A program made the position numbers and the translations under genes. DNA of 64,000 bases from Doryteuthis pealeii (lineage: Eukaryota; Mollusca; Cephalopoda; Myopsida; Loliginidae). The stretch's first letter is position 1, and every line of letters starts with the position of its first letter. The DNA is taken from contig CM042179.1 of assembly GCA_023376005.1 (NCBI GenBank), positions 21,650,406 through 21,714,405 on the forward strand, given 5' to 3'. Shown here one piece after another: positions 13,291 through 27,400 of the stretch. The notes beneath the pieces are model-generated. The model saw nothing but the letters and a program-made list of their open reading frames with translations, had not been told where the DNA came from and did not search any database.

Positions 13291-13371
<81 letters not shown>

Positions 13372-13415
13372 CATACATATATATATATATATATACATAC
13401 ATATATATATACATA

Positions 13416-13463
<48 letters not shown>

Positions 13464-13569
13464 TATATATATACACACACACACACACATATATATATAT
13501 ACACACACACACACACATATATATATACACACACACACACACATATATATATATACACACACACACACA

Positions 13570-13631
<62 letters not shown>

Positions 13632-15123
13632 TATATATATATATACACACACACATAATAAAAATCTATTGGGTTAAGTCAAATAATTTTGATTTTTTAA
13701 AAGCAAGTTGTAAGTACACATTTTCAAATTTCCAATGTTTCATGGAGGAGAAATTATAGTTCATCAAGAATATCTCCAAAGGCAGAGCTTCATTGAAGAA
13801 AAGTTACACTTAATTATAATGAACTAACTATCAGTTTTTGTACTGTGGTAGAAGAGCCGCTGTGAGCGGTTTGAAGTAGGCAAAGAAATATATATATATA
13901 TATATATATATATCATAATTATATAACAAAGTCATAAGTCATCAGGGTGGCCTAAAATTCAGTATCAGCCAGACAGCGAGGAAGTCTATCCCCTTTTCAC
14001 TAGCACTAGACCAAGGAGATTGTTTTTTAGCATCCAAGGTAGCCACACCTGCTATTGGCTCCACACTTTACCGCACAGATCCCTGTGCTACTCATATACT
14101 GAGTTGGCAAGGGCCAGTATCAAACCAGGAATATTGTGGTTCCTGAGCTAAACCAGATTTCTGCCCCACTATTTGGTGTGCAATTAGTAAAGCAAATATT
14201 GTTGTATACCCTTTCTTACTTCTAGTCGTCTTTTCTTCTGGCTGGCTTTGGTTCTTCTATCATCTTGACTTGGTATATCTTCTAACATCTTGCGTCTGGA
14301 ATCTAAGGTCTGGACTTTCTTGGGGACTTCGGGTCTGGTTTCTGTTAGGGATTTCTCCTTATCAGAAGCCCTGTGTCATTGTTAGTTTTTAGGTAATAAA
14401 CACAAGACTTCGATTTACTTTGATGTTACTTTATTTTCAATCCCCAACCAGACAATCTGCGCAGATGAGGGACCGTGTGTATAATGCGACTTACCCCTTC
14501 GAGCTCGCTGCTACCTTCATGCTAACTGGCTGAGTTACTTACTATCCTTAAACCGGAAGACAGGGTCTTCTATACCTTCCGGTTCTCACGATTTATCCCC
14601 GGAAGGCAAGGTGAGAGTGAGGTCAAGCGCCGTCACTCACTCTCAAGGCCATCAGCTGCACTAATCGCCATTATGTTTCTACACTACCTTATATAAGTAT
14701 TAGGGATCCAATAATTATGTAACAATATTTATTAATTTAAACAATACTGTTAACAATATCTAGCTAAAAGGTCTTTTATAACAAAATCATAATGCAAAAT
14801 TCTTACCTGATTTGCACAAATACAATGCCATTAATGACATTCAGTGTGTCTAATACACTCTGTATGGAGGGTGTCTGAATCTGAAATTTTAAAAAAAGGC
14901 AAATTTTAACAGGTTTTAAAATTAACTTTTTTCAATCAGTTGTTTTGCTCTGAAAAAAGAATATCTATAATTATTAATAGGACTTAAGGCTATTAACAAT
15001 GGTTGCTTGGGACTTTCCTGACATTTTTTTTTTTACACGTATTTGCCTGTTTGTAAATGAGTTTGGTGGTTGACTTGTTGAAGAAAGATTCCATATGCAA
15101 GTTTACAAAACACAGAGCTAGTT

Positions 15124-15180
<57 letters not shown>

Positions 15181-18100
15181 CTAGTATTTGACAAATAGAC
15201 ATGAAATTCATCTACCCCCACCCCACCCCCAAATACTATCAAATTTTTAAGAGTCATCATGAGAATAGAAAATGTTCTTTTGGACAAATAGCAATATTCT
15301 CATATACAAGTGATTGGCAAAACTTTTGAAAATTAAAAAAGATTATGTTCAGAAACATCCATTGCTTGTTAAAAGCTGGATTCAGTCCTGTTGCCAGGGA
15401 GTGGGAGGGGAGGTGCTGCATCCCTGAAATTCGCTACCCCCATCTTCTAATCCTTACAAAACTGGCAATACACCTGATTTGATTTAGTTTTGTGAAGGTT
15501 TCCAATTGTAAATCAATTAAAACCATTGATTTGTATATTGTTTGCATAAATGGCTGATATTACAAAAAATATTAAGTTCAGAAATGAAATTCAAACATTT
15601 TAGAACACATTTTCTATTAACAATTAAAAGATGTTTTAAAAGGGAAGTATTCTAAGAATAAGAATTTCTTAAGAATAAACAATTCAAATTGGAAAGATAT
15701 TGATTTTGGGGAAGAAAGACACTTATGTTATAACAGTTAGCATCATAGAAAGTGAACTCAGCTACCAAAGTTCAAATTCTATATGAAGCTGTTTTTCACA
15801 TAGTGCTAATACCCTTGGGAAAGGTATGAATCCAAGTATTTTCTCTCCAGCTAGGGGTAAATAGTAGGGCAAATTGGGCTCTTTAACCTTGATATGGCAA
15901 CCAGTCTAAAAGGAAAAATTAAATTGAAACCAGACCTGCCAGAGACTGGTTATGGATCCAGTGATGATTTTTTAATTGCAGTTTTTTTTAGAACCATATA
16001 TACTCATAGCAAAAATAAATTTTACTTATGAATATTCTTTGATCTTTAAACAGAATTATCAGGATTATAATTAGTTACTTTATTTTGCATATATTAAATT
16101 CATTAAGTTAAAAACTTTTATTCATTGTTAATTTAGACATGAATTGATCATCTATTTATTTTAGTGACATCATTTTCAGAAATTTTACAGCGTAAAATAA
16201 TGTTGTTCTAAGAATCTATAAAAATTCTAAATTATATAATTTTTGTAGAATAAAATTAAAAACTTACCTGAAGTGGTGCAAAGCTGATACTTTTTTCACC
16301 TTTGCATATTTCATTCATTTTTTTCTGGAAGACAACTGCTTGTTGAGTCAAATGTTTCAAACATTCTGAACTCTCCTTAGTTCGTTCATGTTCTTCTCCA
16401 AGCTGAAAATATAAAACAATTCTTAATAAATCACTTCACTTTTTACTGAAACACTTAAGAGTTGAAAAGAGAAAAATAAAAAGTTTATAAAGAGTAAGAA
16501 TAGGATTGTATTATAAATTAGTTTTATTACACACATTTCTAGTTTCTAAAATTATGATCTGGTAGTCACTGTAACCACCTTTATTTTTCAGCCTTTTCAA
16601 TTGCATACTATTCATATATTAACTTACAGCTAAACACATTGAAATTATTATTTAAAAAGAAAGGTTTAATAAGTAAATAATTAATGATATTTACTAGCAG
16701 TAAGGGCTTCAATTCAAAAGATTAAATTGAAAAGCTGAAGATCTAAGGAAACTAAAGCAAATTTGTCTGCACAAAATTATTCAAAATACAAATTTTTAAA
16801 AATATCAAAAGATAATAAATATACAAGTTGCTTATTAATTGTTATTAGTTGTTTATTAATTAATATGATAATAATAAAAAGTGTAAAGAATAAAGAGAAT
16901 GAAGATAACTCACCACTTGTTTATAAATGGCATAGGCTTCTTTCTCACTTTGCAAGGCAGATCTAAAGTCACTTCGACAAGAACGAGTTCTTGCCATTAA
17001 GTGATGGCCCATAGCAACCTTCAAACTTTTAGCACCATAGAATCTACAAAAAAATAATAAAATATGTCAAATAAAAAATTTCAAAAGATTTGTATAGAGC
17101 ATTTTAACTGAATAGTTTGGTTTTTATATCAATAAACTTAAAATGAGTAATTTTCAAATTTAAGAATATTTTCAATAATTATGAAGATACTATTTCTCTG
17201 AATGTTTTAGATGTGGTTTGATTATTTGAATTATTCGGACTATTGTCCTCATCTATATTGAGGGGGTTACAGAGTTTGAGAAGGTTCCCGAGTTCAACAA
17301 GATACCTGAAGAAGGTAGAAGGGCATATCAGCCGAAACACTGTGCAGATAACAATAAAGATGGGGACAATAGTCTGAATAATCCAAATAATACAAATTAC
17401 AAAGATGTTTGATATATGAAGTTCTTTTATCAATTCTTGAATGGATTAATGAAAATAAATTTAAAATTTAAAAAATTGTAGTGGGAAAAAGCTGATTAAA
17501 TTCTGATTAAATAAACAAAACTAATAAAATTGAATAATTGAGAAAAATACATCTAGAGCAAAAGTTATAGTCTAAAAAAAAAGTAGAGTAGAAGATGATG
17601 TTACACCAATTTTCCCCGTGAAATATTTTAAATAACAGCATTCAAAATTCCTGGCATATTAGGCTCAAATATCAGCCACCAGTGCCATTAGAAAAATGTC
17701 AAATGATCAGGTTATATAGTTATTTACTAAGCTTAAATGTAGCACAAGGCCAGAAGTATTGGGTGCCTAATGAGAATTGAACTCACTAACAATGGTTTGT
17801 GAATCTAACTTGCTAACCATTACACCATGTTGAGGTGTCCATGATCAGGTTATATATACCTTAATTTGTGATGGGGAGAAGGATAAAACTTCTCATTGTA
17901 AAATTGAATAAAGAGGTATTAAAGAATATTTATTCAATTTGGATTTTTCTTTTTAAAAAAATATTACTAAGCAAATTAAAAAGACACAATGAAAGTTTAA
18001 GTTTATTAAAAATGTATTCATTCGTATAATTTTAATCTTTACGTTACAACTTTTAGAAGAAAACATTGAATTAGCTACAACTATTTAAATTTTAATATTT

Positions 18101-21100
18101 TGCTCCTTTGACACTGAACTTTTTCAGAATGAATTAAACTGAAATGTTTAATTCATTCTGCATTTTTTTTAACACCAATGATTTTCTTGCTTATCTAAGG
18201 GTTCTTCCATCTTTAAGATCTTTCTCTATTCATAAAAATTTACAAAATTATCAGAATCCCAACATTTCAAAGCAAAATATGGACCATATTACTTTTAGGC
18301 ACCCCTTTTTGATCTCAATTAAGAAAGGACATGTTTTTCATTTACACCGTCAATATCCAGTTGTTTGTTAGGGGTTAGTTTTATAATTTTTTTTAAAAAT
18401 AATCTAAAAATTGTCTGTTAAAACAACTGGATATTGACTGTAAATGAAAAACATGTCCTTTCTTAATTGAGATCAAAAACGGGTGCCTAAAGGTCATATG
18501 GTCCCAAAATATTAGAATGAAATTTTCAAAAATAATTTTTTTTAAATAGTTGTAATCAGTTTAGTGCTATATAATTTAATTTTACAATTTAAAAAATTAT
18601 TAAAAAAATGGAATACAAAAGATAAATTTTACTTAGAATAAAGAGAGAAATGTCATTAATGTTTTTATTTTTACTTACTTGGTATTTAACTGAAAGGCTT
18701 TTTCTAAGAAACGTAAAGAGAGATCATATTCCTCAGCAGCATGAAGAATCAAACCAATATTGCTCTAAAATAAAAAAGAAATACAGAAACAATTAATTTT
18801 AGTATCAAAATAGTTAAGATGAAATTAAAAGCAGAATTTGTTTTGAGAAATTTTAAATGAAAACTATATTTAGACTCTTTCAACATAAGAGAAAAAGTTA
18901 ATAGTTAAAATGATATAAAAATGACCCACTTACATCGAATAAGGCTACTTCTGGGTGATTCTCTCCATGGCAAAGAATTGCCAAATATCTGGCTCTGTAC
19001 ATAAGACGTAAGGCATTTGATATTTGGTTATTTGCAAAACAGTATAAAGCTAAATGTGCCTGTAAAAAAGAAGAAAAAAAATGAAATTAGGAAAACTTAA
19101 ATCATAATAAGTGTGGAAAGATTCAAAATTATTTTTTTCTCTAAGTAAAAATGAAAAGAATTCAAATTATTGTATACACACAATTTTGTTGTGATGTGAT
19201 TATTCATGAAGTGCATATCAAATAATAAACAAAATTAGCAGCTTTTATTCATGAAGTGCATATCAAATAATAAACAAAATTAGCAGTTTATTCATGAAGT
19301 GCATATCAAATAATAAACAAAATTAGCAGTTTATTCATGAAGTGCATATCAAATAATAAACAAAATTAGCAGTTTATTCATGAAGTGCATATCAAATAAT
19401 AAACAAAATTAGCAGTTTATTCATGAAGTGCATATCAAATAATAAACAAAATTAGCAGTTTATTCATGAAGTGCATATCAAATAATAAACAAAATTAGCA
19501 GTTTATTCATGAAGTGCATATCAAATAATAAACAAAATTAGCAGTTTATTCATGAAGTGCATATCAATAATAAACAAAATTAGCAGTTTATTCATGAAGT
19601 GCATATCAAATAATAAACAAAATTAGCAGTTTATTCATGAAGTGCATATCAAATAATAAACAAAATTAGCAGTTTATTCTTACTAAAGAAATTAATCTCT
19701 ATGATTTGTTTTGTATTAGGATACAAATATTCAATAAATACTAAATAATACAAAAAAAAAAAATAAATAAAAGGGATTCATTTTTTTTTTTTTTTTATAA
19801 AATCCAACTACAATTTACAAAAAGTATTCTACCCTCTAGATTTATTATTAATTTTCATGATTTCAAAATATTACATATATTCATAAATGATCTATGAATA
19901 TAATTCAGATGTATAAAAACATTTTTATAACCAATTTGAATGTACAGCTAATTTGCTCTAATATTTGTGAGTAGGTTAGAGTAACCTCCCTTTATTGATA
20001 GTTAACTTAGAGTGACTGTTTGTGGTGTTATGCAAAAATTAGTGGCAGGCCATCGGTATGTCTACTTCATGACTGGTGGGCGCCGCCATTTGCATTCTGG
20101 ACTTCATACGTCATATGAGACGTGTTACTCTTTTAACAATATCAAAATATTAATTTTTTTTATTAAACCAACATGTTCTTAGAGCTTCCAAAGATGGATA
20201 TTGACACACTGCAAAAACATTAGCCATAATCTTGTGATAAAAAAAAACTATTAATCTAGTTTTTTTGTTACTTTTTTTATAAGTACATTAAAAATTCTTT
20301 CTTATAAATATTCCATTAAAAGTTACAGGTGAAGTATTTTTGGATAATAAAATTTGAACACTTACAAAAATCAGGCATAAAACTTGTTAAGTGTATTAGA
20401 GAATGTAAAAATGATTTGATATCACAAGTTTTTTGAATATTAGATTTGTATACAAATAGACAATGAAATGTAAAATCCTCAAAATAACAGTATGCTTCAA
20501 AGCAAATGATAAATGCACCTTTTTTATAGAAGAGTGAACTTACATATTCTGTTATAGTATTTGGATGATCAATGCCTAAAACTCTTTCACTCATAAGGAC
20601 TGCTCGCTGCTGATAGGAAAGGGCCTGAAGAAAAAAATAAATAAACATGAAAAATGAAATAAAAATGACAATTTTTAAATGTTATTTACTTATCTAAAGG
20701 TTACATGAAAATGGTTATGAAATTACACATTTTTAGAAGTATGACAAGTAAATAAAATCTATAACATCATATTAAAATGATAATTAGCAATTTATTTCAC
20801 TAGAGTTTAGATTCACAACCATTCATATCTTATTTCACAACATTGATCAGAAATAAAGCATAATCTGAAAAATGCACAGACCCCCCCCCCCCCAAAAAAA
20901 AAACAAGCTTCAAAGGCAAAAGGAAGAATGCAAGTTTAAGTCTTACCTAGAGTTATTTTTTTTTATCATACAATTTACTTATTTATGGTCATAGACCAGA
21001 GTTGGCAACTTTTTAGAGAAAAAGAACCATGAGGTTTTGGATAGAAAAGAGACTGATTTTGATTACCACAACACCCAGTGAGACTCAAACTCAATTGTAA

Positions 21101-23845
21101 TGGTTTTCTAATTTAGACTGCTAATCATTATGCCCCAAGCACAGTTTATCAGCCCCATGTAAATATATTTTTCAATTTTTCTCTCAATTTTATAGTATTC
21201 CTTATTTGAATTTTCACAGCATTAAGAAAATGGAAGAAACAGTTATGAAAGGAAAAAGATCCACTAGTTGCCAACATTGGCCATAAACCAACAGTCTGAA
21301 GAGTTAGAAGAATGAAAAACAAATAAATTAAAAAGGCAAAACAAAGTCAAAAATAATAGTTGACATTACTAGTTAGCTCAGTCGGTAGAGCATTCGGCTA
21401 GAAACAACAAGGTTCCTAGTTCAATACCCGCCCTTGTCAACTCAGCATATGAGTAGCACAGGGATCTGTGCGGTAAAGTAAGGAGCTGATGGTAGATGTG
21501 GTGCTCCACCTCAGAATAAAACAATCTCCTTGGTCTAGCACTAGTGAAAAGGAGATAGACTTCCTCGCTGTCTGGCTGATACCGACATTAGGCAACCCTG
21601 ATGACTTTACTTTTACTTTTTATGCTTTTGGGAGAGGTTAATCTACAACATAAGTAGGAAGTAGAAATTAAGGAGTATATAAGTTATAACCTGGGTTAGC
21701 TCAGTCAGTAGAGCGTTCGGCTAGAAACCACAAGGTTCCTAGTTCAATACCCGCCCTCGTCAACTCAGCGTATGAGTAGCACAGGGATTTGTGCGGTAAA
21801 GTAAGGAGCTGATGGTAGGTGTGGTACTCCACCTCTGAGGCTAAAATAATCTCCTTGGTCTAGCGCTAGTGAAAAGGGGATAGACTCCCTCGTTGTCTGG
21901 CCGATACCGACATTAGGCCGCCCCGACGACTTTACTTTACTTACTACTAACTTCTAATTCTGTACTTACTAATCTAAAGTACAGTACTGTTAACTGATAA
22001 AGATTTCTTTTCTTTTTAAGTTCGAGGTTAGCATAGGATAAGTATTTAACAAAGTCACAATTTACAATATATATATATATCTATTATCAACATAATTTCC
22101 TCCTTAATGAATCAAATTTTTTTTTTTTTTTAAATAAAAAGTTTCTTACCTCTGCATATTCTCCCATGATGTAGTTGAGGCGTGCAAGCAGACGTAAGCA
22201 AGCAGCAATATCAGGATGCATGGCCCCGTAGACATTATTTAAGAGATTCAGAGCTTCACTGATTAAGTCATAACCTTCTCTTAGTAAACCCTGTTGAATT
22301 TTATTTTGTCCACTTGAAAAGAAATTGTAAGCATCACTTGCCTGGAAATTAGAAAGAAAAAAAAAGAATTCAGTATATTTTATCATTTCAGCAATAAGTA
22401 GCCATTTGTTTTTAAAGAAAATTTTAATGATATAAAATGAGCTTTATTTTTTTGTCTCTTGAAATAAATGTTCAATTTATTTACAGTTATCTATTTTTCA
22501 AAACTCATTGATGTTTAGTTATCATTTATAGTAAGTAAAATTGAATGAAATTGTAAATTAACCGAGAACACTATCAAACAAAATAATGATAGAATAAAAA
22601 GTGGGTTTTTTTTCAGCATCATTATTTGTATTAGTTTTATTTTTTTTTTAACACCAATAATTTTTTTAATAAAAAAAAAAAATTAAATTAAAAAAATTTG
22701 AATAAAAATATTAATTTATGATACAGATTTCTAGAACAATATGAATCATAAGAATTAAAAACAATTTTTAAGCAGGCTAAATTACAATGTCAAATTCCAT
22801 ATAAACATTTGATGATCCAATGATTTTGTTATATGCCAAGATTTCAAATTATCTTAGAGATTAATTCACTTTGGGGAAAACAATTCTATTATTGAAAGCA
22901 ATTTCTCAATAATTAAAAAAAAAAAAAGCTTCCATTATAAGAGACAATTTTTAGATAAAGAAATGAAGTTGCTCGTTTATCAAATAAATTCTCTTGATAA
23001 AAATAAAATAGAAATTGTATTAAAACCTTAATTCAGCTGATACTTTTGATCAGAGAAAAATAACTGATATTAATTTAAAGAATAAGTAGGAGTTACTTTA
23101 CCATGTTTAGATGAGCTCACTCACTTATTTAGACTAGTGAACTCGGATGAAATTTACTTATTTAGACTAGTGAACTCGGATGAAATTTACTTATTTAGAC
23201 TAGTGAACTCGGATGAAATTTACTTATTTAGACGAGTGAACTCGGATGAAATTTACTTATTTAGACGAGTGAACTCGGATGAAATTTACTTATTTAGACG
23301 AGTGAACTCGGATGAAATTTACTTATTTAGACGAGTGAACTCGGATGAAATTTACTTATTTAGACGAGTGAACTCGGATGAAATTTACTTATTTAGACGA
23401 GGGAACTCGGATGAAATTTACTTATTTAGACGAGGGAACTCGGATGAAATTTACTTATTTAGACGAGTGAACTCAGGAGCATAAACTGATCTAATACAAC
23501 CAACAGGCAATAAAGTTGTGCAGGTTCAAATTCATTACAAATCAGTGGAGATTTACAGTACTTTATAAAATTAACATTTCTATTATAAATTTAGAAAAAT
23601 TGCTTATAAATTAATTAACCAATGTGTGTAAAAATAAAATGTTAAGATAACCAACCCTTGGATGAACATTCTTCACAACTGGGAAAACATTAACAATATC
23701 ATCCTCATAGAAAGGCTGCTTATTTTTGGAATCCATATTGTAATCTCGTAACAAGATCTGAATTCCACACTTTTTGCAAATTGATCTCAAAAGAGATACT
23801 TTCTGTATACCATATTTCTCAACAAGAGAATCCACACTATCACTG

Positions 23846-23880
<35 letters not shown>

Positions 23881-24368
23881 TTTAAATTTCTAAACGTTTA
23901 TACAATCAAGTACAAAATGATAAATATAGTAGCAGTTCCTTAAATTTTCTACAGTTAAAATAGAGTAGAGGATATTTGGTTTACATGATTTTTTGTGGAG
24001 AGGGGTGAATAATTTTAAAACCATAAAAAATACTAAAGTGCCTTAAACACCCTTTATATAAAGAATGTAATGTGTAATACAACCAGATATGAAAAAATAG
24101 GAATGCCTTAAATTTATATTATTTGGATTATTCAGACTATTGTCCTCATCTATAGTTATCTGCACAACATTTTAGCAAAAGTGTCCCCCGGCCTTCTTGT
24201 ACAGATAACAATAAAGATGAAGAAAATAGCCCCAAAATTTATCAAGCCTCATCTAAAAAATTCCAAGAAATACCCTTAAATCTAATTGACCAGTTTAAGT
24301 TGAAAATACAATTTTAATGGAATAATTATATTATTTCATTTCTAAGTTTTTATAAAACAGATCACAAG

Positions 24369-24447
<79 letters not shown>

Positions 24448-27400
24448 AAGAAAGATAAAAGGAAAAACAATATAGTTAAGTGGAAGAAATATAATATAGT
24501 ATGTGCTTGTTTCAACAATATAATGTTAATACAATGTATACACACCTTTCTAAAGTGAAATGATAATATTCATGAATATCATCAACAATCTTTTTCCACA
24601 AGCTCGATGGATTTTCACATAACCATTCGGTGTTATCTAAAAAGAAAAAGAAAAAGCAATTTTTTAGAAATAGAAAATATTTTCATTCTCTACACAAAAA
24701 GCATTTTAGATTTAATTGTAATTGAATAAAACTAGTAAATGTTTTTCATACATTACGTAAGACAAATTTAACAATTAAGAGAGATTGATGGTATATCAAC
24801 CTGTCTGGGTCTGTTTTATGCTTAGCGGTTAAGGAATTCTATACATTGTATATTTATATAAGAAATGGATATAAAAGTAACCTACTCGAGTTTCATCATC
24901 TGAATCGTCAGGGTTACATCCACTGAATTAATAGAGTTTTCGATTAATATCAGTTGGTATCAGCGGATGTAACCCTGACGATTCAGATGATGAAACTCGA
25001 GTAGGTTACTTTATATCCATTTCTTATATAAATTTTGCTCTACATTGTATTGAGCACTTTGTATTTGTTTTTTCACGGTCTTAACCCCTAAATACTGTGC
25101 ACTCCCAACGATCATACCCGTACCTACCGGTAAGCCACTACTCATACATTAACGCATTGTATATTTTTATCTAGTTTTTTTTTTTGCAAACATTTATATA
25201 GAGTATTACTATTTAATACAAATAATTTGAAAACAGACTTAATTGATTCAGAGGGTCTTATCCTTCTGCAGAGAATTTATTTGTCTCATACCCCACCTGT
25301 ATGGACTGGGCACAAGGCCTTGTTTTAACGTGGGCCCACCCACAAGCCGAAGCTAATGGGTGGGAGAGAACAAAAATTGCGTCGATCCCTTTGGCATTCC
25401 CCCTCGGGGGGGGGGGGCAATCCTTCTGCAGAGAATATAATCAACACATTCACTAAACAACAGAGCACTAAAAGGTTATAGATGAAAGTTTATCTCTAAA
25501 ATGTAGCAATTTCTTATGTTTAAAAGCTAATATAACAATGTTACCATTCCAAATGAGTTATGCTTAAATAGTTAAATTATTAATGAGTTAAGAAAAGTAA
25601 ATAAATAAAACACTTGAAATTCAATGATTACTGGTTTTATGATAAACAATACAATTAATAAATGCTTAAAAATGAATTGTCATCACTGGTGACAAACTCA
25701 GGTAAAAAAGATTTGTTCTTAACCCCTTCCCCTTCATTTCGAATATTTTAAATTCCCCTTCTGCTAATTATTTTTGTCTTTTTAGAAAAGTCATTGGAGT
25801 GCAAAGGGACAACGATTTATTACTATTATTTTATTACATGATAGAAATAAACTTTATTTCTTCATGTGAATTCTTTTGTCAGTGTGCAATGTCAAGATTC
25901 CATGCTGACAATGTATCATCTAGGTCACCCTTGAAATTTACCCATAATATTATATTTTTTGTTTGTATACGTATATATGTGTTCGCGTGAGTATTTGCTT
26001 TTAAATATTGTGTAAAGTATTAAAGCAATAATTATTTTGTAATAGTCAAAGGGAAATAACTCAGAAACTTGAGTTATTTCCCCTTGTTAACAGATGCAAG
26101 TGAAAAAAAAAGACGCGACGTCTGAAAAAAAGAAAAAAAGAACGCGGAAAGAGAAAGACCTTTGAAGTAAACAGCACAGAAAACATGGAGAAAAATATAT
26201 TTGAAAATAGATAGCAGGAAAAAAAAATAAATAAAAATACAGGTGGAAGATACACCGACGGTTTAATAAGTGGGTCAATCCTATTCTTTTTTATTATCAG
26301 GTCATTGTATTATCATTTTCAGTACTAATGCAGAATAGATAAAAGCATTAGAATCACATTTTATGTATAAAAACCATTAGATGACGGAAAGTCCAGAAAT
26401 AGAAAGATGTTATGATTTATTTTAACTAATAGAATGCTAGGAAAACAGTCTTAAAAAAAAAAAAAAAAATTTTTTAAATGAATTTCTCAGTTGAAGAAAT
26501 ACTTTTCAATAAGGACAGGCTGTTTTGGGGTTTTTTTGAGAAGTCGAAATTGCAGATTTTAAAGATTATTTATTTGTGGTCCTATAAAATGGCCAGTTAC
26601 TTTAACATAATGCCGGATTTCATTGGAACACACAGTAATTGACTAGAAGAATTTTTATCAGTCGACGTGACTGCGAATATTTTATCAAAAACTACAAAAT
26701 TATTGGTTGACCAGGGCTCACCCGGTTGAAATAGACGATATGGTTTTCAACAGGAGAATGTATAACATTGGGAGAGCAACTGTGCCACTCTGGGTTTTTG
26801 ATAGGGTTATGATCGGGCAGACAACTTTTCCATTCAATTCTGTTTTATATACCCCCCCCCTTAAAGTAAAACAAATATTTTTTTGAAAATTTATAAATCA
26901 TTTTGGTGTTCTCTTTAAAATCTTGTTTTAGTGTCTCAAACCTTTCAGGAATTTCCATAAATATACTGAAATCCAATGCTTTTATCACTTGCGCGCTATT
27001 CTGCATTAGTACCACAGTTTGTAATTTAGAAATATAAAATAAACGTACCAGGAACATAAAGAATTCCTTTGTTTTTTCTTTTGTTTCGCTTTTTGGAATT
27101 TCTTTGAAGCTAAAAAGAAAAATAAACAACAGAATTAAGCAATCAATTTTGTTAGCAATAATTTTAAAAAAGCAACAATTAGCAAAATCAAAAAATATTA
27201 ATATAAAAAATTTTAAAACTCTGAAATGTTTTACTTACATCTTCAATAGCAACCTGAGCACTAGGAGACTGGAAAGATCCCAAAAAGCAATTCATAAAAT
27301 GGCTGATGGCAGATGTTAGATGCATCTGAGCAACTCCTTGCATGTAGGTTTTGTAACTGTGTTTTGCTGCTAGACACACAAGTTCTGTTACAGCTATTGT

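Noticed and set aside
13185..13759. Long ORFs on both strands made of TH/IY/VC dipeptides
   Set aside because: They are translations of an AT/AC microsatellite, open in many frames at once.
19200..19678. Possible CRISPR array (regularly repeated units)
   Set aside because: Units are contiguous without unique spacers, and the context is a eukaryotic intron.
21364..21440. Possible functional tRNA gene (A and B boxes present)
   Set aside because: No complete cloverleaf; the same head recurs with a conserved non-tRNA body, so it is a SINE.
23137..23484. 115-codon ORF on the + strand with a perfect 11-residue repeat
   Set aside because: It is a 33-bp intronic minisatellite antisense to CLUH; openness follows from the unit length.
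26049..26085. Short palindrome GGGAAATAACTC...GAGTTATTTCCC as a terminator
   Set aside because: It is a eukaryotic intron; the stem is short and probably a repeat remnant, with a related AGGGAAATAACTC at 34588.
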